Below are positions 42,416 to 51,755 of a stretch of DNA of 64,000 bases, piece after piece. Position numbers and translations under genes: made by a program. The DNA is from JANQEU01 sp965228045 (lineage in GTDB: Bacteria > Bacteroidota > Bacteroidia > Cytophagales > Cyclobacteriaceae). The stretch spans positions 3,658,001-3,722,000 of the forward strand of contig OZ245789.1 in assembly GCA_965228045.1 (NCBI GenBank), written 5' to 3'. The notes under the pieces were generated by a model, which was not told the DNA's origin, did not search any database, and worked only from the letters and a program-made list of their open reading frames with translations. Position 1 is the stretch's first letter; each line of letters starts with the position of its first letter.

Positions 42416-44430
42416 AGTATGCATTGCTGCTGGTATTTTTTCATATCAGTATTCACGTTCATGCTCAGGACTTTGATCTTGAGGCATTCATTGATGAAAA
42501 TATTCCAATCCCGGAAGAAGATTTCGATTATGAGAGCATCTATGAACCATTGTTTCTTCGGCTGTCAAGACCCCTAAACTTAAACCAGGCGGACCATTCG
42601 GACTTGTTGTCGCTGCATCTGTTAACTCCCAATCAGATCATTCAGCTACTGGACTACCGAGAAAAATATGGTCCGTTGATCGAAATCTATGAATTACAGG
42701 CCATACCGGAATTTGATTTGGAAACCATTCGGAAAATATTGCCTTTCATTACAGTAGAATCTACGCTCGATGTCACGTCACTGCTTAGGTCCATCCCTGA
42801 AGCTCATTATCGTCAGCTGATCATTAGAAGCAATTTTCGAATTCAAAAAGCCGAAGGGTTCAGGTTAGCTGATTACCCTGGAGATCGTAATCAACTGTAC
42901 ACCAGATTTAAATGGAGCGAACCAGGCCAGTTTAGTTTTGGGATTACTGCGGAGAAAGATGCCGGTGAAATTTTGGCGTTTAATGACTCCATAAAAGGGT
43001 TTGACTTTTACTCCTATCATGCACAATTCAGGAACCAGGGCCTTCTACAAAATCTTGTTCTTGGTGACCATCAAATCCAGTTTGGTCAGGGTCTGGTGTT
43101 CGGAGCTGGTTTCGGGTTGGCCAAAGGTGCAGAAACAATCACCACGCTTCAAAAAGGAAATATGGGGATAAGACCCTATACTTCCGCGCAGGAATCAGGA
43201 TTCTTTAGAGGTGCGGGCCTTACTTTGGGTAATGACAAACTCAACACCACACTTTCATACAGTCACTTAAAAAATGACGCCAGATTGAACCAGGATACCT
43301 CACTTAGTGAATATGAAGTATTCATCACCAGTATCCAGCAAACAGGACTTCACAGGACTCCGAATGAATTCGCTTCTCGCAATACAATTACAGAGCAGAA
43401 TGTAGGTATAAACTTAAATTATGAGCCACACAGACTATTGAATTTTGGGGTGAATCATCTTAGTACGTTATTTTCAATCCCAATTGAGAAAAGACCGAAT
43501 GTTTACAATCAATTCGCGTTTGAAGGAAATCAGAATCATAATAGTAGCATTTACGGAAGTGGTATTATCAGAAATATTTCCTTGTTTGCAGAAGTAGCGA
43601 TTTCAAGCTCAGGGGGTATGGGCAAACTTTTAGGTGCGATTATTCCCATAACCTCCTCAGTGGATTTCAGCGCGTTGTATCGAAGCTTTGACAGGAATTT
43701 CCATTCGTTTTATGGCAATGCTTTCTCCGAAGGATCGCGCCTTATAAATGAGGAAGGTTTTTATTCGGGAATCAAATTCAAACCGTCAAAACAACATCAA
43801 GTCACCGCGTATTACGACTTCTTCCGATTCCCATGGCTCAAATTCCGGGTGGATCAACCTTCCAACGGCAATGAACTATTGACAAGATACACTTTGCAGC
43901 CTTCCAGGTCTAAAATATTCTACATCCAATACCGTGTCGAACAGAAGCAACGCAGCGCTGCTGAAGACGGAAGCCCTTTTGGGCAAACCCGAAATGTGAA
44001 AAAGCAAAACATCATCCTCAATGCCGATTATGCTTTTCAAACGGCCCTGACGATGAAAACGCGAATTCAATGGAGTCAATTTGCTGCCAATCAAACTTCA
44101 ACAGGAATTGCTCTGATACAGGACATAAACCTGAAAATCCTTAAATGGAAAATAGGAACGAGAATGGCACTTTTTCGATCAGATGATTTCGAAAACCGGC
44201 AATATGTGTACGAAAAGGATGTATTATACGCATTTTCTATCCCCGCGTATCAGGGAGCAGGTATACGGAATTACCTTTTGGTCAACAGGAAGCTAGGTAA
44301 AAATGTACGGGCCTGGGTAAGGTACTCAACCTTCAACTATTTTTTCAACGAAGAAATTGGTACCGGATTAGATCGGATCGGAGGTTCCCTCCGATCCGAT
44401 CTAAAGGTCCAGTTTATCTGGAATCTTTAA
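42412..44430 (+). CDS. Secreted protein with ComEA-like HhH module fused to a predicted outer-membrane barrel
   Basis: This 672-aa protein has a signal peptide (MKYALLLVFFHISIHVHAQ). A short acidic linker and a helix-hairpin-helix module at about residues 55-115 follow (PLNLNQADHSDLLSLHLLTP, then IIQLLDYREKYGPLIEIYELQAI), resembling the DNA-binding ComEA domain. The remaining 540 residues are alternating beta segments ending in LRSDLKVQFIWNL, an outer-membrane-like C-terminal strand. HhH domains bind DNA or mediate protein contacts; in an extracytoplasmic barrel a DNA-uptake or assembly role is conceivable but unproven. It is coupled to the PorV-like gene and ends one base before the convergent M13 gene. 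Confidence 0.78.
   Translation: MKYALLLVFFHISIHVHAQDFDLEAFIDENIPIPEEDFDYESIYEPLFLRLSRPLNLNQADHSDLLSLHLLTPNQIIQLLDYREKYGPLIEIYELQAIPEFDLETIRKILPFITVESTLDVTSLLRSIPEAHYRQLIIRSNFRIQKAEGFRLADYPGDRNQLYTRFKWSEPGQFSFGITAEKDAGEILAFNDSIKGFDFYSYHAQFRNQGLLQNLVLGDHQIQFGQGLVFGAGFGLAKGAETITTLQKGNMGIRPYTSAQESGFFRGAGLTLGNDKLNTTLSYSHLKNDARLNQDTSLSEYEVFITSIQQTGLHRTPNEFASRNTITEQNVGINLNYEPHRLLNFGVNHLSTLFSIPIEKRPNVYNQFAFEGNQNHNSSIYGSGIIRNISLFAEVAISSSGGMGKLLGAIIPITSSVDFSALYRSFDRNFHSFYGNAFSEGSRLINEEGFYSGIKFKPSKQHQVTAYYDFFRFPWLKFRVDQPSNGNELLTRYTLQPSRSKIFYIQYRVEQKQRSAAEDGSPFGQTRNVKKQNIILNADYAFQTALTMKTRIQWSQFAANQTSTGIALIQDINLKILKWKIGTRMALFRSDDFENRQYVYEKDVLYAFSIPAYQGAGIRNYLLVNRKLGKNVRAWVRYSTFNYFFNEEIGTGLDRIGGSLRSDLKVQFIWNL
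44368..44404. repeat. 17-bp perfect inverted repeat inside coding sequence
   Basis: Arms 44368-44384 (TTAGATCGGATCGGAGG) and 44388-44404 pair perfectly around a 3-nt loop (TTC). It lies 26 bp before the stop of the HhH-barrel gene and 27 bp from the stop of the convergent M13 gene. There is no T-tract on either side. Confidence 0.85.
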
Positions 44431-44431
44431 A

Positions 44432-46483
44432 TCACCAGATGTTTACTCTTTCTTCCACCGGTTTCCAAAGGGGATCGCCCTCCTTGATGTCGAAAGCCTG
44501 AAAGAAGGTCTCCATGTTTACAAGAGGCCCAATGGCTCTGTACGGACCCGGACTATGAGGATCAGTCATGACCTGGGTTCGTAGAAATTCATCTCGGTAT
44601 TTTGTTCTCCAAATGGTAGCCCAGCTTATAAAGAACCTTTGCTCCTGGGTGTATCCATCGATCAATCCAGGCTTCTCATTGGACTGATAGTAGATCTGAA
44701 GTGCATCATAGGCCGCGTTTAGTCCTCCCAGATCGCCAATGTTCTCACCAAGGGTCAGTTTACCTTGTACAAAAACACTATCAAGGGGCTCGTAAGCGTC
44801 AAATTGTGCCACGAGGTCCTCGGTTCTTGCCTCGAATTTTTTCTTGTCCTCCTCAGACCACCAGTTGATCATATTTCCATCCGGATCAAAACGACTTCCG
44901 TTGTCGTCAAAACCGTGTGAGATTTCATGACCGATGACGGCACCCATACCTCCATAATTCATAGCTGCATCTGCGGTATAATTGTAAAAAGGAGGTTGAA
45001 GGATCGCTGCGGGAAAAACGATCTCATTGTTCAATGGGTGAAAATAAGCGTTCACCGTCTGAGGACTCATCTGCCACTCCTTCTTGTCTACATCCTGACC
45101 CAGGTCATCCAGATTATCCTGGTGTTGAAATTTCCAGGCATTCTCCATGTTTCGGAGATAGCTGTAATCCTCTCCCGAGTTCTGGACCTGAAGTGCACTG
45201 TAGTCCTTCCACTCATCCGGATAGCCAATCTTGACGGTCAGTCTACCTAGTTTCTTCAAAGCTTGCTGTTTCGTGGAATCTGACATCCACTCCAGATTTT
45301 GAATTCTGTTCTCAAAAGCGGTGATCAGGTTTTTCACCATTTCCTCGGCAGAAGCCTTCGCTTCAGGAGGGAAAGTTTCAGCAACGTATACTTTTCCAAT
45401 GGCCTCTCCCATTACACTATTCGTCGAACTCAATACTCGCTCCCAGCGTGGTCGCATTTCTTTCGTGCCACGTATCACTTTACCATAAAAATCGAAATTG
45501 GCCTGCACAATTTCATTATTGAGATAAGCAGAAGCACGGTTGATGACATTCCACTTTAGGTAATCTTTGATTACGCCTAATTCTGTCTCATCAATGACAC
45601 GCGCCATCTCCTTGATAAATTCAGGCTCAGTTACTATGATGGTATCGACTTCCTCCACACCCATCTCTGACAGATAACTGGCCCAGTCAAACTGAGGTGC
45701 GATCTTCTGAATGTCTCCGACGGTCATCGGGTTATAGAGAGCGGGAAGGTTTCGTTGCTCAATTGGGGTGAGCGTCTTCAAAGCAAGTGCATTCTCAAGG
45801 TTCATGATATCCCTTGCTGTACCGGAATAATCCCCTTGGCCGAGTACCAATCCAAACATTCGCTCCACATGAGCTACATATTTATCCCGAATCTCCTGTG
45901 ACTTTTGATCTTCCTTTGTGTAATAGTCCCTGTTGGGCAAACCCAACCCTCCCGAACCAAGATACATGGCATTCAAGGTACTTTTCTTTAAATGTGGAAT
46001 TACGTTAAATCCATCATTAAAAGAGTTATAACCCGAGCTATGGAGTTCAGCGAGAATCTGACGGACAGCAGACTTGCTTTCCAGAGCGTCAATCTTATCC
46101 AGCCACGCCTGAATGGGCTTACTACCAGCCTTTTCAGCCAGGGAAGAATCCATCCCTACCGCAAAAAAGTCAATCGCTTTTCTTTCGTCTGATCCGGATT
46201 CAAATTCCGGATTCTCAGCTGATGATTCCATTATCTGAAGAACTTTTTTGTTATTCTTTCGGCTCAGCTCTCCAAATCCTCCCCATCTGCCTTCATCATC
46301 AGGAATTTCTGTTTTGTCCAGCCAATTTCCATTGGCAAACCGATAAAAATCTGCCTTTGGATCGATCGACTGATCCATATAAGAAACATCCAAAGCCGGA
46401 GGCATTTCAACTTTCTCACTGGCAGGTTCATTTTGGCAGGCAACCAAAGCCAGGACTAGAGTAAAAGAGACAATTTTATTCAT
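44432..46483 (-). CDS. M13-family (neprilysin-like) metallopeptidase, lipoprotein
   Basis: This 683-aa protein has a lipoprotein signal with lipobox LVAC (C16). The M13 zinc site is VIGHEISHGFDD near residue 517, the third ligand lies in LGENIGDLGG, and the upstream NAYFHPLNNEIVFPA segment is typical of the family. M13 enzymes are oligopeptidases; here it would face the periplasm or be surface exposed. It is convergent with the HhH-barrel gene, with only one base between stop codons. Upstream it follows ftsZ on the same strand, but a terminator separates them. Confidence 0.93.
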   Translation of the reverse strand: MNKIVSFTLVLALVACQNEPASEKVEMPPALDVSYMDQSIDPKADFYRFANGNWLDKTEIPDDEGRWGGFGELSRKNNKKVLQIMESSAENPEFESGSDERKAIDFFAVGMDSSLAEKAGSKPIQAWLDKIDALESKSAVRQILAELHSSGYNSFNDGFNVIPHLKKSTLNAMYLGSGGLGLPNRDYYTKEDQKSQEIRDKYVAHVERMFGLVLGQGDYSGTARDIMNLENALALKTLTPIEQRNLPALYNPMTVGDIQKIAPQFDWASYLSEMGVEEVDTIIVTEPEFIKEMARVIDETELGVIKDYLKWNVINRASAYLNNEIVQANFDFYGKVIRGTKEMRPRWERVLSSTNSVMGEAIGKVYVAETFPPEAKASAEEMVKNLITAFENRIQNLEWMSDSTKQQALKKLGRLTVKIGYPDEWKDYSALQVQNSGEDYSYLRNMENAWKFQHQDNLDDLGQDVDKKEWQMSPQTVNAYFHPLNNEIVFPAAILQPPFYNYTADAAMNYGGMGAVIGHEISHGFDDNGSRFDPDGNMINWWSEEDKKKFEARTEDLVAQFDAYEPLDSVFVQGKLTLGENIGDLGGLNAAYDALQIYYQSNEKPGLIDGYTQEQRFFISWATIWRTKYRDEFLRTQVMTDPHSPGPYRAIGPLVNMETFFQAFDIKEGDPLWKPVEERVNIW

Positions 46484-46535
46484 TAGTTAAATATTTGATT
46501 CCGCAATTTACATATTCATCCCTTTTCATTCAGAC

Positions 46536-46565
46536 AAAAAAATAGGCCCCCGCAAAGCGGGGACC
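46536..46565 (-). terminator. Rho-independent terminator of the dcw operon after ftsZ
   Basis: On the minus strand a GC-rich hairpin (arms 46565-46557 and 46553-46545, one mismatch, loop TTT) is followed by TA and seven T residues (46542-46536). It lies 50 bp after the ftsZ stop and before the M13 start. Confidence 0.88.
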
Positions 46566-46616
46566 CGGTCTGTAAATAAACCACCTGTTGACGGTCTTTA
46601 GATCATGATTGATTCA

Positions 46617-48299
46617 TCAATCCACATTGTCGTGAAGGAATCTATTGTTCCCTACGATCTGATTATCATCTGTCAAATTGAATTTAGAGATATTACGTTC
46701 CGAAGAGTGTGGTACCTGATGAAGTTTCACCTTCTTTCTCTCATACGCCGGAACGTCCCATTTCTCCTTGAATAACTGTGGATTTATGTCACCTTTATTC
46801 ATTCCACCTTCCATCATTTCTTCGCGCTTTCGTCGGGCCTCCATCAGCTCCAGCTTATGAGACATCGGATGAGCAGAACCTTCAAGCTCCTCCAGTTCCA
46901 TGTCCTCCTCTTCTCCTTCATCATCCATTTCAAGTTCCTCCGAGTCATTGAAATCATGGTCGAGCTCGAAGGCGAACTCTTCTTCGTCTTTCTCCTCTGG
47001 TTCTGGCGTTTCTTCCTTATCAGTAAAATCAAACTCAAACTCGAACGTTCTTTCTTCTTCCTTATCCGACTCTTCTTCGGAAGTATCAAAATCGAAGTTG
47101 TAGTCAACCTCCTCCTCTTCTTCTGGGTCTTCATCTTCCTCAAAAAGACTTCTCTGCTCTATTTCCCTGGAAGACTCAAGGTCAAAAACTGTTCTGCCTC
47201 TGTCCTCCCTGGCCTCTGGCTTCTCCCTTATTTCATCGGATAAACGTCTGTGATTGACTGTCTCTTCGACCAATTCCTCCTCCTCTTCTTCACTTTCTTT
47301 GGTCTTCAAAACCATTTCCGGTTCTACCGTATCAAATCCGGTGGCAATCACAGTTACGGTAATGTTATCCCCAAGTGCCGGATCCACACCGTGTCCGAAT
47401 ATCACTTCGGCTTCGCTGCCCGCAAACTCTTCGATGTAGTCTGTGATATCAGTCAACTCATCCATCTGAAGTTCTGCCTCTTCACCTGACATGATGCTCA
47501 GCAGAATCTTGTCCGCACCATGAATATTTTCGTTGTTCAGCAATGGTGAATTCAACGCTGCCTCAGCTGCTCTCCTTGCTCTATTCTCACCGGAAGTCGA
47601 AGCAGAACCCATAACCGCGGCACCAGCGTTTAGCATAACCGTCTTAACATCTTCAAAGTCGACGTTGACGTAACCCGGAACGGTGATGATTTCTGCGATC
47701 CCTTTTGCAGCAGTGGTCAGGACATTGTCCGCCTGCGCAAAGGCTTCACGGATCGCAAGGTTTCCATAGATTTCCTTGATCTTATCATTAGAGATCACAA
47801 TCACGGTATCACAGTTCTTCTTGAGCTGCCTGATGCCTTCCTCTGCCTGTATTCTCTTCTTTTTTCCCTCAAATCCAAAAGGTGCAGTGACGATACCGAC
47901 CGTTAGGATATCAAGTTCTTTGGCAACCTGAGCAATGACTGGGGCACCACCGGTACCTGTTCCACCACCCATACCAGCCGTGATGAAAACCATCTTGGTA
48001 TCTTCGGCCAGCATGTCTTTTATGTCCTCTTTGCTTTCAATTGCGGCATTGCGTCCCTTTTCGGGATTGGCTCCAGCCCCTAACCCACTTGTGAGGTTTG
48101 TCCCAATTTGAAGTTTATTTGGAACAGGGCTGCTTTCCAGCGCCTGTCGATCCGTATTGGCCACGACGAATTCCACGTCTTTGATGCCCAAGCCGAACAT
48201 GTGGTTGACAGCGTTACTTCCTCCACCGCCTACGCCAACTACCTTGATAATTGACTTATGATGGGTGGGTAAATCGAATGCATATGTATTATCAGCCAT
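46617..48299 (-). CDS. ftsZ: Cell division protein FtsZ
   Basis: FtsZ is the tubulin-like GTPase forming the Z ring. The 560-aa protein has the tubulin signature GGGTGTG at 111-117, NxDxQAL-like ANTDRQAL at 47-54 and the T7-loop region near VNVDFEDV. A linker of about 150 residues is exceptionally acidic (runs of Glu and Asp between about 340 and 490). After the conserved C-terminal peptide (DVPAYERKKVKL) about 40 more residues follow, as in other Bacteroidota. It is the last gene of the dcw cluster, 19 bp after ftsA, with a terminator downstream. Confidence 0.97.
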   Translation of the reverse strand: MADNTYAFDLPTHHKSIIKVVGVGGGGSNAVNHMFGLGIKDVEFVVANTDRQALESSPVPNKLQIGTNLTSGLGAGANPEKGRNAAIESKEDIKDMLAEDTKMVFITAGMGGGTGTGGAPVIAQVAKELDILTVGIVTAPFGFEGKKKRIQAEEGIRQLKKNCDTVIVISNDKIKEIYGNLAIREAFAQADNVLTTAAKGIAEIITVPGYVNVDFEDVKTVMLNAGAAVMGSASTSGENRARRAAEAALNSPLLNNENIHGADKILLSIMSGEEAELQMDELTDITDYIEEFAGSEAEVIFGHGVDPALGDNITVTVIATGFDTVEPEMVLKTKESEEEEEELVEETVNHRRLSDEIREKPEAREDRGRTVFDLESSREIEQRSLFEEDEDPEEEEEVDYNFDFDTSEEESDKEEERTFEFEFDFTDKEETPEPEEKDEEEFAFELDHDFNDSEELEMDDEGEEEDMELEELEGSAHPMSHKLELMEARRKREEMMEGGMNKGDINPQLFKEKWDVPAYERKKVKLHQVPHSSERNISKFNLTDDNQIVGNNRFLHDNVD

Positions 48300-48318
48300 A
48301 ATTTCTTCTTTTTAAGGT

Positions 48319-49611
48319 TTAATAATCCTGCCTTTCGTCGATGTCATCGATCAGCAGTCCCTTTGTTTTTTCAAGTATATTTTTAAAGAACTTAGCTCCT
48401 TGCTTGTCCCGAATCTTGGTTGATCCATGTCCCCGCTCGGCGTATTGTGCATCCCTGATGTCGATGGCTTTGAAGCCTGAAAGGACGAGACCTACGGATG
48501 TAGCGTACATCGGGCTCTTTGCAGACTCTACCTTGCTCTTACCAAGATGCTCATTTGGATAACCAACCCTGGTGTCAAGACCAGTCATGTATTCAAATAA
48601 CTGGCGCAGATTTGCCAGCTGCGAACCACCGCCAGTGACTACTATTCCGGCAGCCAGCTTCTTGTGAAATCCGGATGAAATGATTTCAGTATGTACCATT
48701 TCAATGATCTCTTCCATCCTCGCTTCAATGATATGGGCAAGATTTTTTACCGAGATTTCCTTTGGAGGCCTATTTCTTAATCCAGGTATTGATACGATTT
48801 CATTAGGACTGGCCTCCTCCGAGATTGCCCTGCCAAACTTCGTCTTCAATTGCTCAGCCTGCTGTTCCATAACCATGCAACCCTGCTTGATGTCCGATGT
48901 GATGATGTTACCACCAAATGGTATCACAGCAGTATGACGAATAATATTGTCATAAAACACAGCTATGTCGGTAGTACCACCTCCTATATCTACCAGGCAT
49001 ACACCAGCCTCCTTTTCTTCATCACTCAATACTGAAAGACTGGAAGCCAAAGGCTCGAGAATCAGGTTCTCGATCTCAAGGCCTGCACGTCTGACGCACT
49101 TGTTGATGTTGTTGATGGCATTGGTCTGAGCGGTGATCACATGAAAATCTGCTTCCAATTTCACCCCTGACATCCCTACCGGATCCATGATGCCATCTTC
49201 GTAATCCACTATGTAATCCTGTGGCATCACATGAATGATTTCACTCCCTGGTGGTATCACGATGCGATACATATCGTTTGCCAGTCGATTTACGTCCTCA
49301 ACTGTGATCTCGTCATCGGAATCTCGTGTAATGGATCCGTGATGAACCGAACTTTTGATGTGCTGTCCGGCTATGCCGACATTTACCACACGGATGTCTA
49401 TCCCTGCATTGTCACTGGCCTCCTGAATGGCCTTCTCAATTGCATGGACAGTCTTGTCGATGTTGGTCACGATACCCCGGATCACTCCGTCCGATACTGC
49501 TTTGCCCATACCCAGGACTTCGAGTTTCCCAAACTCGTTTTTCCTGCCTACTATGGTGCAGATCTTGGTAGTTCCGATGTCGAGTCCAACGATGATTTTG
49601 TCCTCTTGCAT
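48319..49611 (-). CDS. ftsA: Cell division protein FtsA
   Basis: FtsA is an actin-like ATPase that tethers FtsZ to the membrane. The 430-aa protein has VGLDIGTTKICTIVG at 8-22, the second phosphate loop LVDIGGGTTDIAVF near 206-219 and VVTGGGSQL near 333. A C-terminal amphipathic targeting helix (FFKNILEKTKGLLIDD) is seen near the end. It follows ftsQ (13 bp) and precedes ftsZ (19 bp). Confidence 0.96.
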   Translation of the reverse strand: MQEDKIIVGLDIGTTKICTIVGRKNEFGKLEVLGMGKAVSDGVIRGIVTNIDKTVHAIEKAIQEASDNAGIDIRVVNVGIAGQHIKSSVHHGSITRDSDDEITVEDVNRLANDMYRIVIPPGSEIIHVMPQDYIVDYEDGIMDPVGMSGVKLEADFHVITAQTNAINNINKCVRRAGLEIENLILEPLASSLSVLSDEEKEAGVCLVDIGGGTTDIAVFYDNIIRHTAVIPFGGNIITSDIKQGCMVMEQQAEQLKTKFGRAISEEASPNEIVSIPGLRNRPPKEISVKNLAHIIEARMEEIIEMVHTEIISSGFHKKLAAGIVVTGGGSQLANLRQLFEYMTGLDTRVGYPNEHLGKSKVESAKSPMYATSVGLVLSGFKAIDIRDAQYAERGHGSTKIRDKQGAKFFKNILEKTKGLLIDDIDERQDY

Positions 49612-49624
49612 TTTTATATAGGTT

Positions 49625-50380
49625 TTATTTACAGACTATTTGATTTTTGTACTTCACATTCACATAAGCGTAGGTATTCCAGCCTTTTGCCGGTAGTACC
49701 TCCTTATAGAATGTTTTCAGTTTCTTAAATTTTGTGTCCAGGTCTTCCGGTTTCCCGAAAATCACCTCTTGCTTACCAATTTGTGTTAGCATGTTCATTT
49801 CTCCTTTCTTGTCCATCACCAGGTGAGCTACCTGAGCTTTCCAGAATGGATCATTTTCTATGTACTGGAGCATCTTTAGTAATTCGGCTCCTTTTTTAGA
49901 CTCGTTAATGTTTTTACTCCATGGGTTTTTGCCAGGATACTCCAGGATGGGTACTCTGGCTGTGTGCTTGGAATTGAGAGGAAGGAGTAATCCACTTTCG
50001 TCAATGTAGTAGTCTTCATCGTCCTTGAAAAACACACGGGCGATCGGTACGGCCTGCTTTAGTCTCACATTGAGATTTCCTTTAAGGTCATGAAATACCT
50101 GGGCATCCCTTACAAATGCATTGACCTCTACCCTTCTTTCCAACTCTTTCAGATCCAGTTGGTTAAGATTCAGACCAAGCACAAAATCAGTATTCTCCGC
50201 ATTGATCAGCGAGGTTACCTCTAACTGGTCAATGAATAGATTGCCTTCATGATCGACAATTTCAATTTTCAGGTCCGAAACAGGTCTGTCACCATGCTTT
50301 TTGCCAGAGAAGGCGATCATTGTAAGCAAGACTACTCCGCAGAATACGGCCGTTATGATGGTTTTGACTCTACGCTTCAT
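49625..50380 (-). CDS. ftsQ: Cell division protein FtsQ/DivIB
   Basis: This 251-aa bitopic protein has one membrane span at about residues 7-25 (TIITAVFCGVVLLTMIAF). A POTRA-like segment follows (LKIEIVDHEGNLFIDQLEV) and then the FtsQ beta domain (AVPIARVFFKDDEDYYIDESG, shown here as its first 21 residues less one in function: VPIARVFFKDDEDYYIDES). The divergent FtsQ of Bacteroidota is recognised mainly by these features and by its place between murC (11-bp overlap) and ftsA. It links the periplasmic divisome to FtsL and FtsB. Confidence 0.92.
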   Translation of the reverse strand: MKRRVKTIITAVFCGVVLLTMIAFSGKKHGDRPVSDLKIEIVDHEGNLFIDQLEVTSLINAENTDFVLGLNLNQLDLKELERRVEVNAFVRDAQVFHDLKGNLNVRLKQAVPIARVFFKDDEDYYIDESGLLLPLNSKHTARVPILEYPGKNPWSKNINESKKGAELLKMLQYIENDPFWKAQVAHLVMDKKGEMNMLTQIGKQEVIFGKPEDLDTKFKKLKTFYKEVLPAKGWNTYAYVNVKYKNQIVCK

Positions 50381-51755
50381 GACTCACCTCCTTCGAATAA
50401 AATGCTTTGATCCTGGGAACCAACGTATCAATGTTACCTGCACCCACGGTTAATAAGACTTCAGGATTTCTGCCCTCCAACACCTCAGGAAACTCATTCA
50501 ACTGATGCAGACTCTTTGTCGGACCTTCTACCTTTTCGAATACTATCCCGGAAGTGATTCCCGGAATCGGCTCCTCCCTGGCAGGATAGATGTCCAGTAG
50601 CATCAGTTCGTCACTTTTGCTAAGACTCTGTCCAAATCCGTCCTGAAAATCCCTGGTTCGGGAATAAAGGTGAGGTTGGAAAATAGTAGTGATTCTTTTC
50701 TCCGGATATAGCTCTTTAACAGAGTCCAGAAGCGCATTTATTTCCGATGGGTGATGCGCATAATCATCAATGTAAATGATCGAATCACTCTTAATTATAT
50801 ATTCAAATCTTCTTTTGACTCCCCGATAGGACTCTATTCGTTCCTTTATACTTCCCTTATCCATCCCTCTGTCCAGGGCAACTGTTATTGCGGCAAGGGC
50901 ATTGGTCACATTATGGAATCCGGGTAGCTGAAAACGTAATTCGTTGATCCGCTCCATCCCCACATAGTCGAACACAAACATGCCATCATCGACTTTTAGG
51001 TTTTCAGCCTTGATTTCAGAACCAGTTAACCCATAGGTCCGGTAGTTTCCGGTTAACCTTTTTCCCAGCTTTTTGGCCACAGCCTCCTCCACCAGCACCT
51101 TACCTTCTTCCCCACTTAATTCGATAAAATCTATATATGAGTTCAGCATCTGATCCGGGTCACCATAAATATCAAGGTGATCCGGATCCAGAGAGGTTAC
51201 AACGGTATATTTGGGATGCAATCGAAGGAATGACCGATCAAATTCGTCCGCTTCCGCTACGACGGGAGCATCAATATCGCCAACAAGTAAATTCGTATCA
51301 TAATTGGTCATGATGCCTCCAACAAAGGCAGAACATCCGGTATCGCTTCCATATAACAGATGGGCAATGATGGAACTTGTGGTGGTCTTGCCATGAGTGC
51401 CTCCTACTGCAATGGTGAAATGGTCTTTTGAAATGATCCCCAACACTTCTGATCTCTTTTTGAGGTCAAAGCCATTTTCGCGGAAGTATTTTAATTCAGA
51501 ATGGGACGCCGGAACAGCGGGCGTAAAGACGATGAGGCAATTTTCCTTATCCATTGCCCATTTGGGCACCAATTCCAGTTTATCATCAAAATGAATCTCT
51601 ATGCCCTCGGAAATCAATCGCTTACACAATTCCGTTTCCACCCTGTCATAGCCCGCTACCCTTGAGCCACGCTGCCTGAACCACCTTGCCAGCGCGGACA
51701 TGCCAATTCCACCTATCCCTATGAAATAAACGCTATGTATGTCCTCCAGCTTCAT
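50370..51755 (-). CDS. murC: UDP-N-acetylmuramate--L-alanine ligase
   Basis: MurC adds L-alanine to UDP-MurNAc, the first amino acid of the peptide stem. The 461-aa protein starts with the Rossmann-type FIGIGGIGMSALA at 11-23. It has the Mur ligase ATP loop GTHGKTT at 119-125 and the late DDYAHHPSEI motif near 331-340. It overlaps murG by four bases upstream and ftsQ by 11 downstream. Confidence 0.97.
   Translation of the reverse strand: MKLEDIHSVYFIGIGGIGMSALARWFRQRGSRVAGYDRVETELCKRLISEGIEIHFDDKLELVPKWAMDKENCLIVFTPAVPASHSELKYFRENGFDLKKRSEVLGIISKDHFTIAVGGTHGKTTTSSIIAHLLYGSDTGCSAFVGGIMTNYDTNLLVGDIDAPVVAEADEFDRSFLRLHPKYTVVTSLDPDHLDIYGDPDQMLNSYIDFIELSGEEGKVLVEEAVAKKLGKRLTGNYRTYGLTGSEIKAENLKVDDGMFVFDYVGMERINELRFQLPGFHNVTNALAAITVALDRGMDKGSIKERIESYRGVKRRFEYIIKSDSIIYIDDYAHHPSEINALLDSVKELYPEKRITTIFQPHLYSRTRDFQDGFGQSLSKSDELMLLDIYPAREEPIPGITSGIVFEKVEGPTKSLHQLNEFPEVLEGRNPEVLLTVGAGNIDTLVPRIKAFYSKEVSHEA

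Noticed and set aside
46844..47243. Long plus- and minus-strand alternative frames, Ser- and Phe-rich or Lys- and Arg-rich
   Set aside because: They are shadows of the acidic GAA/GAG-rich FtsZ linker, which suppresses stops in other frames.
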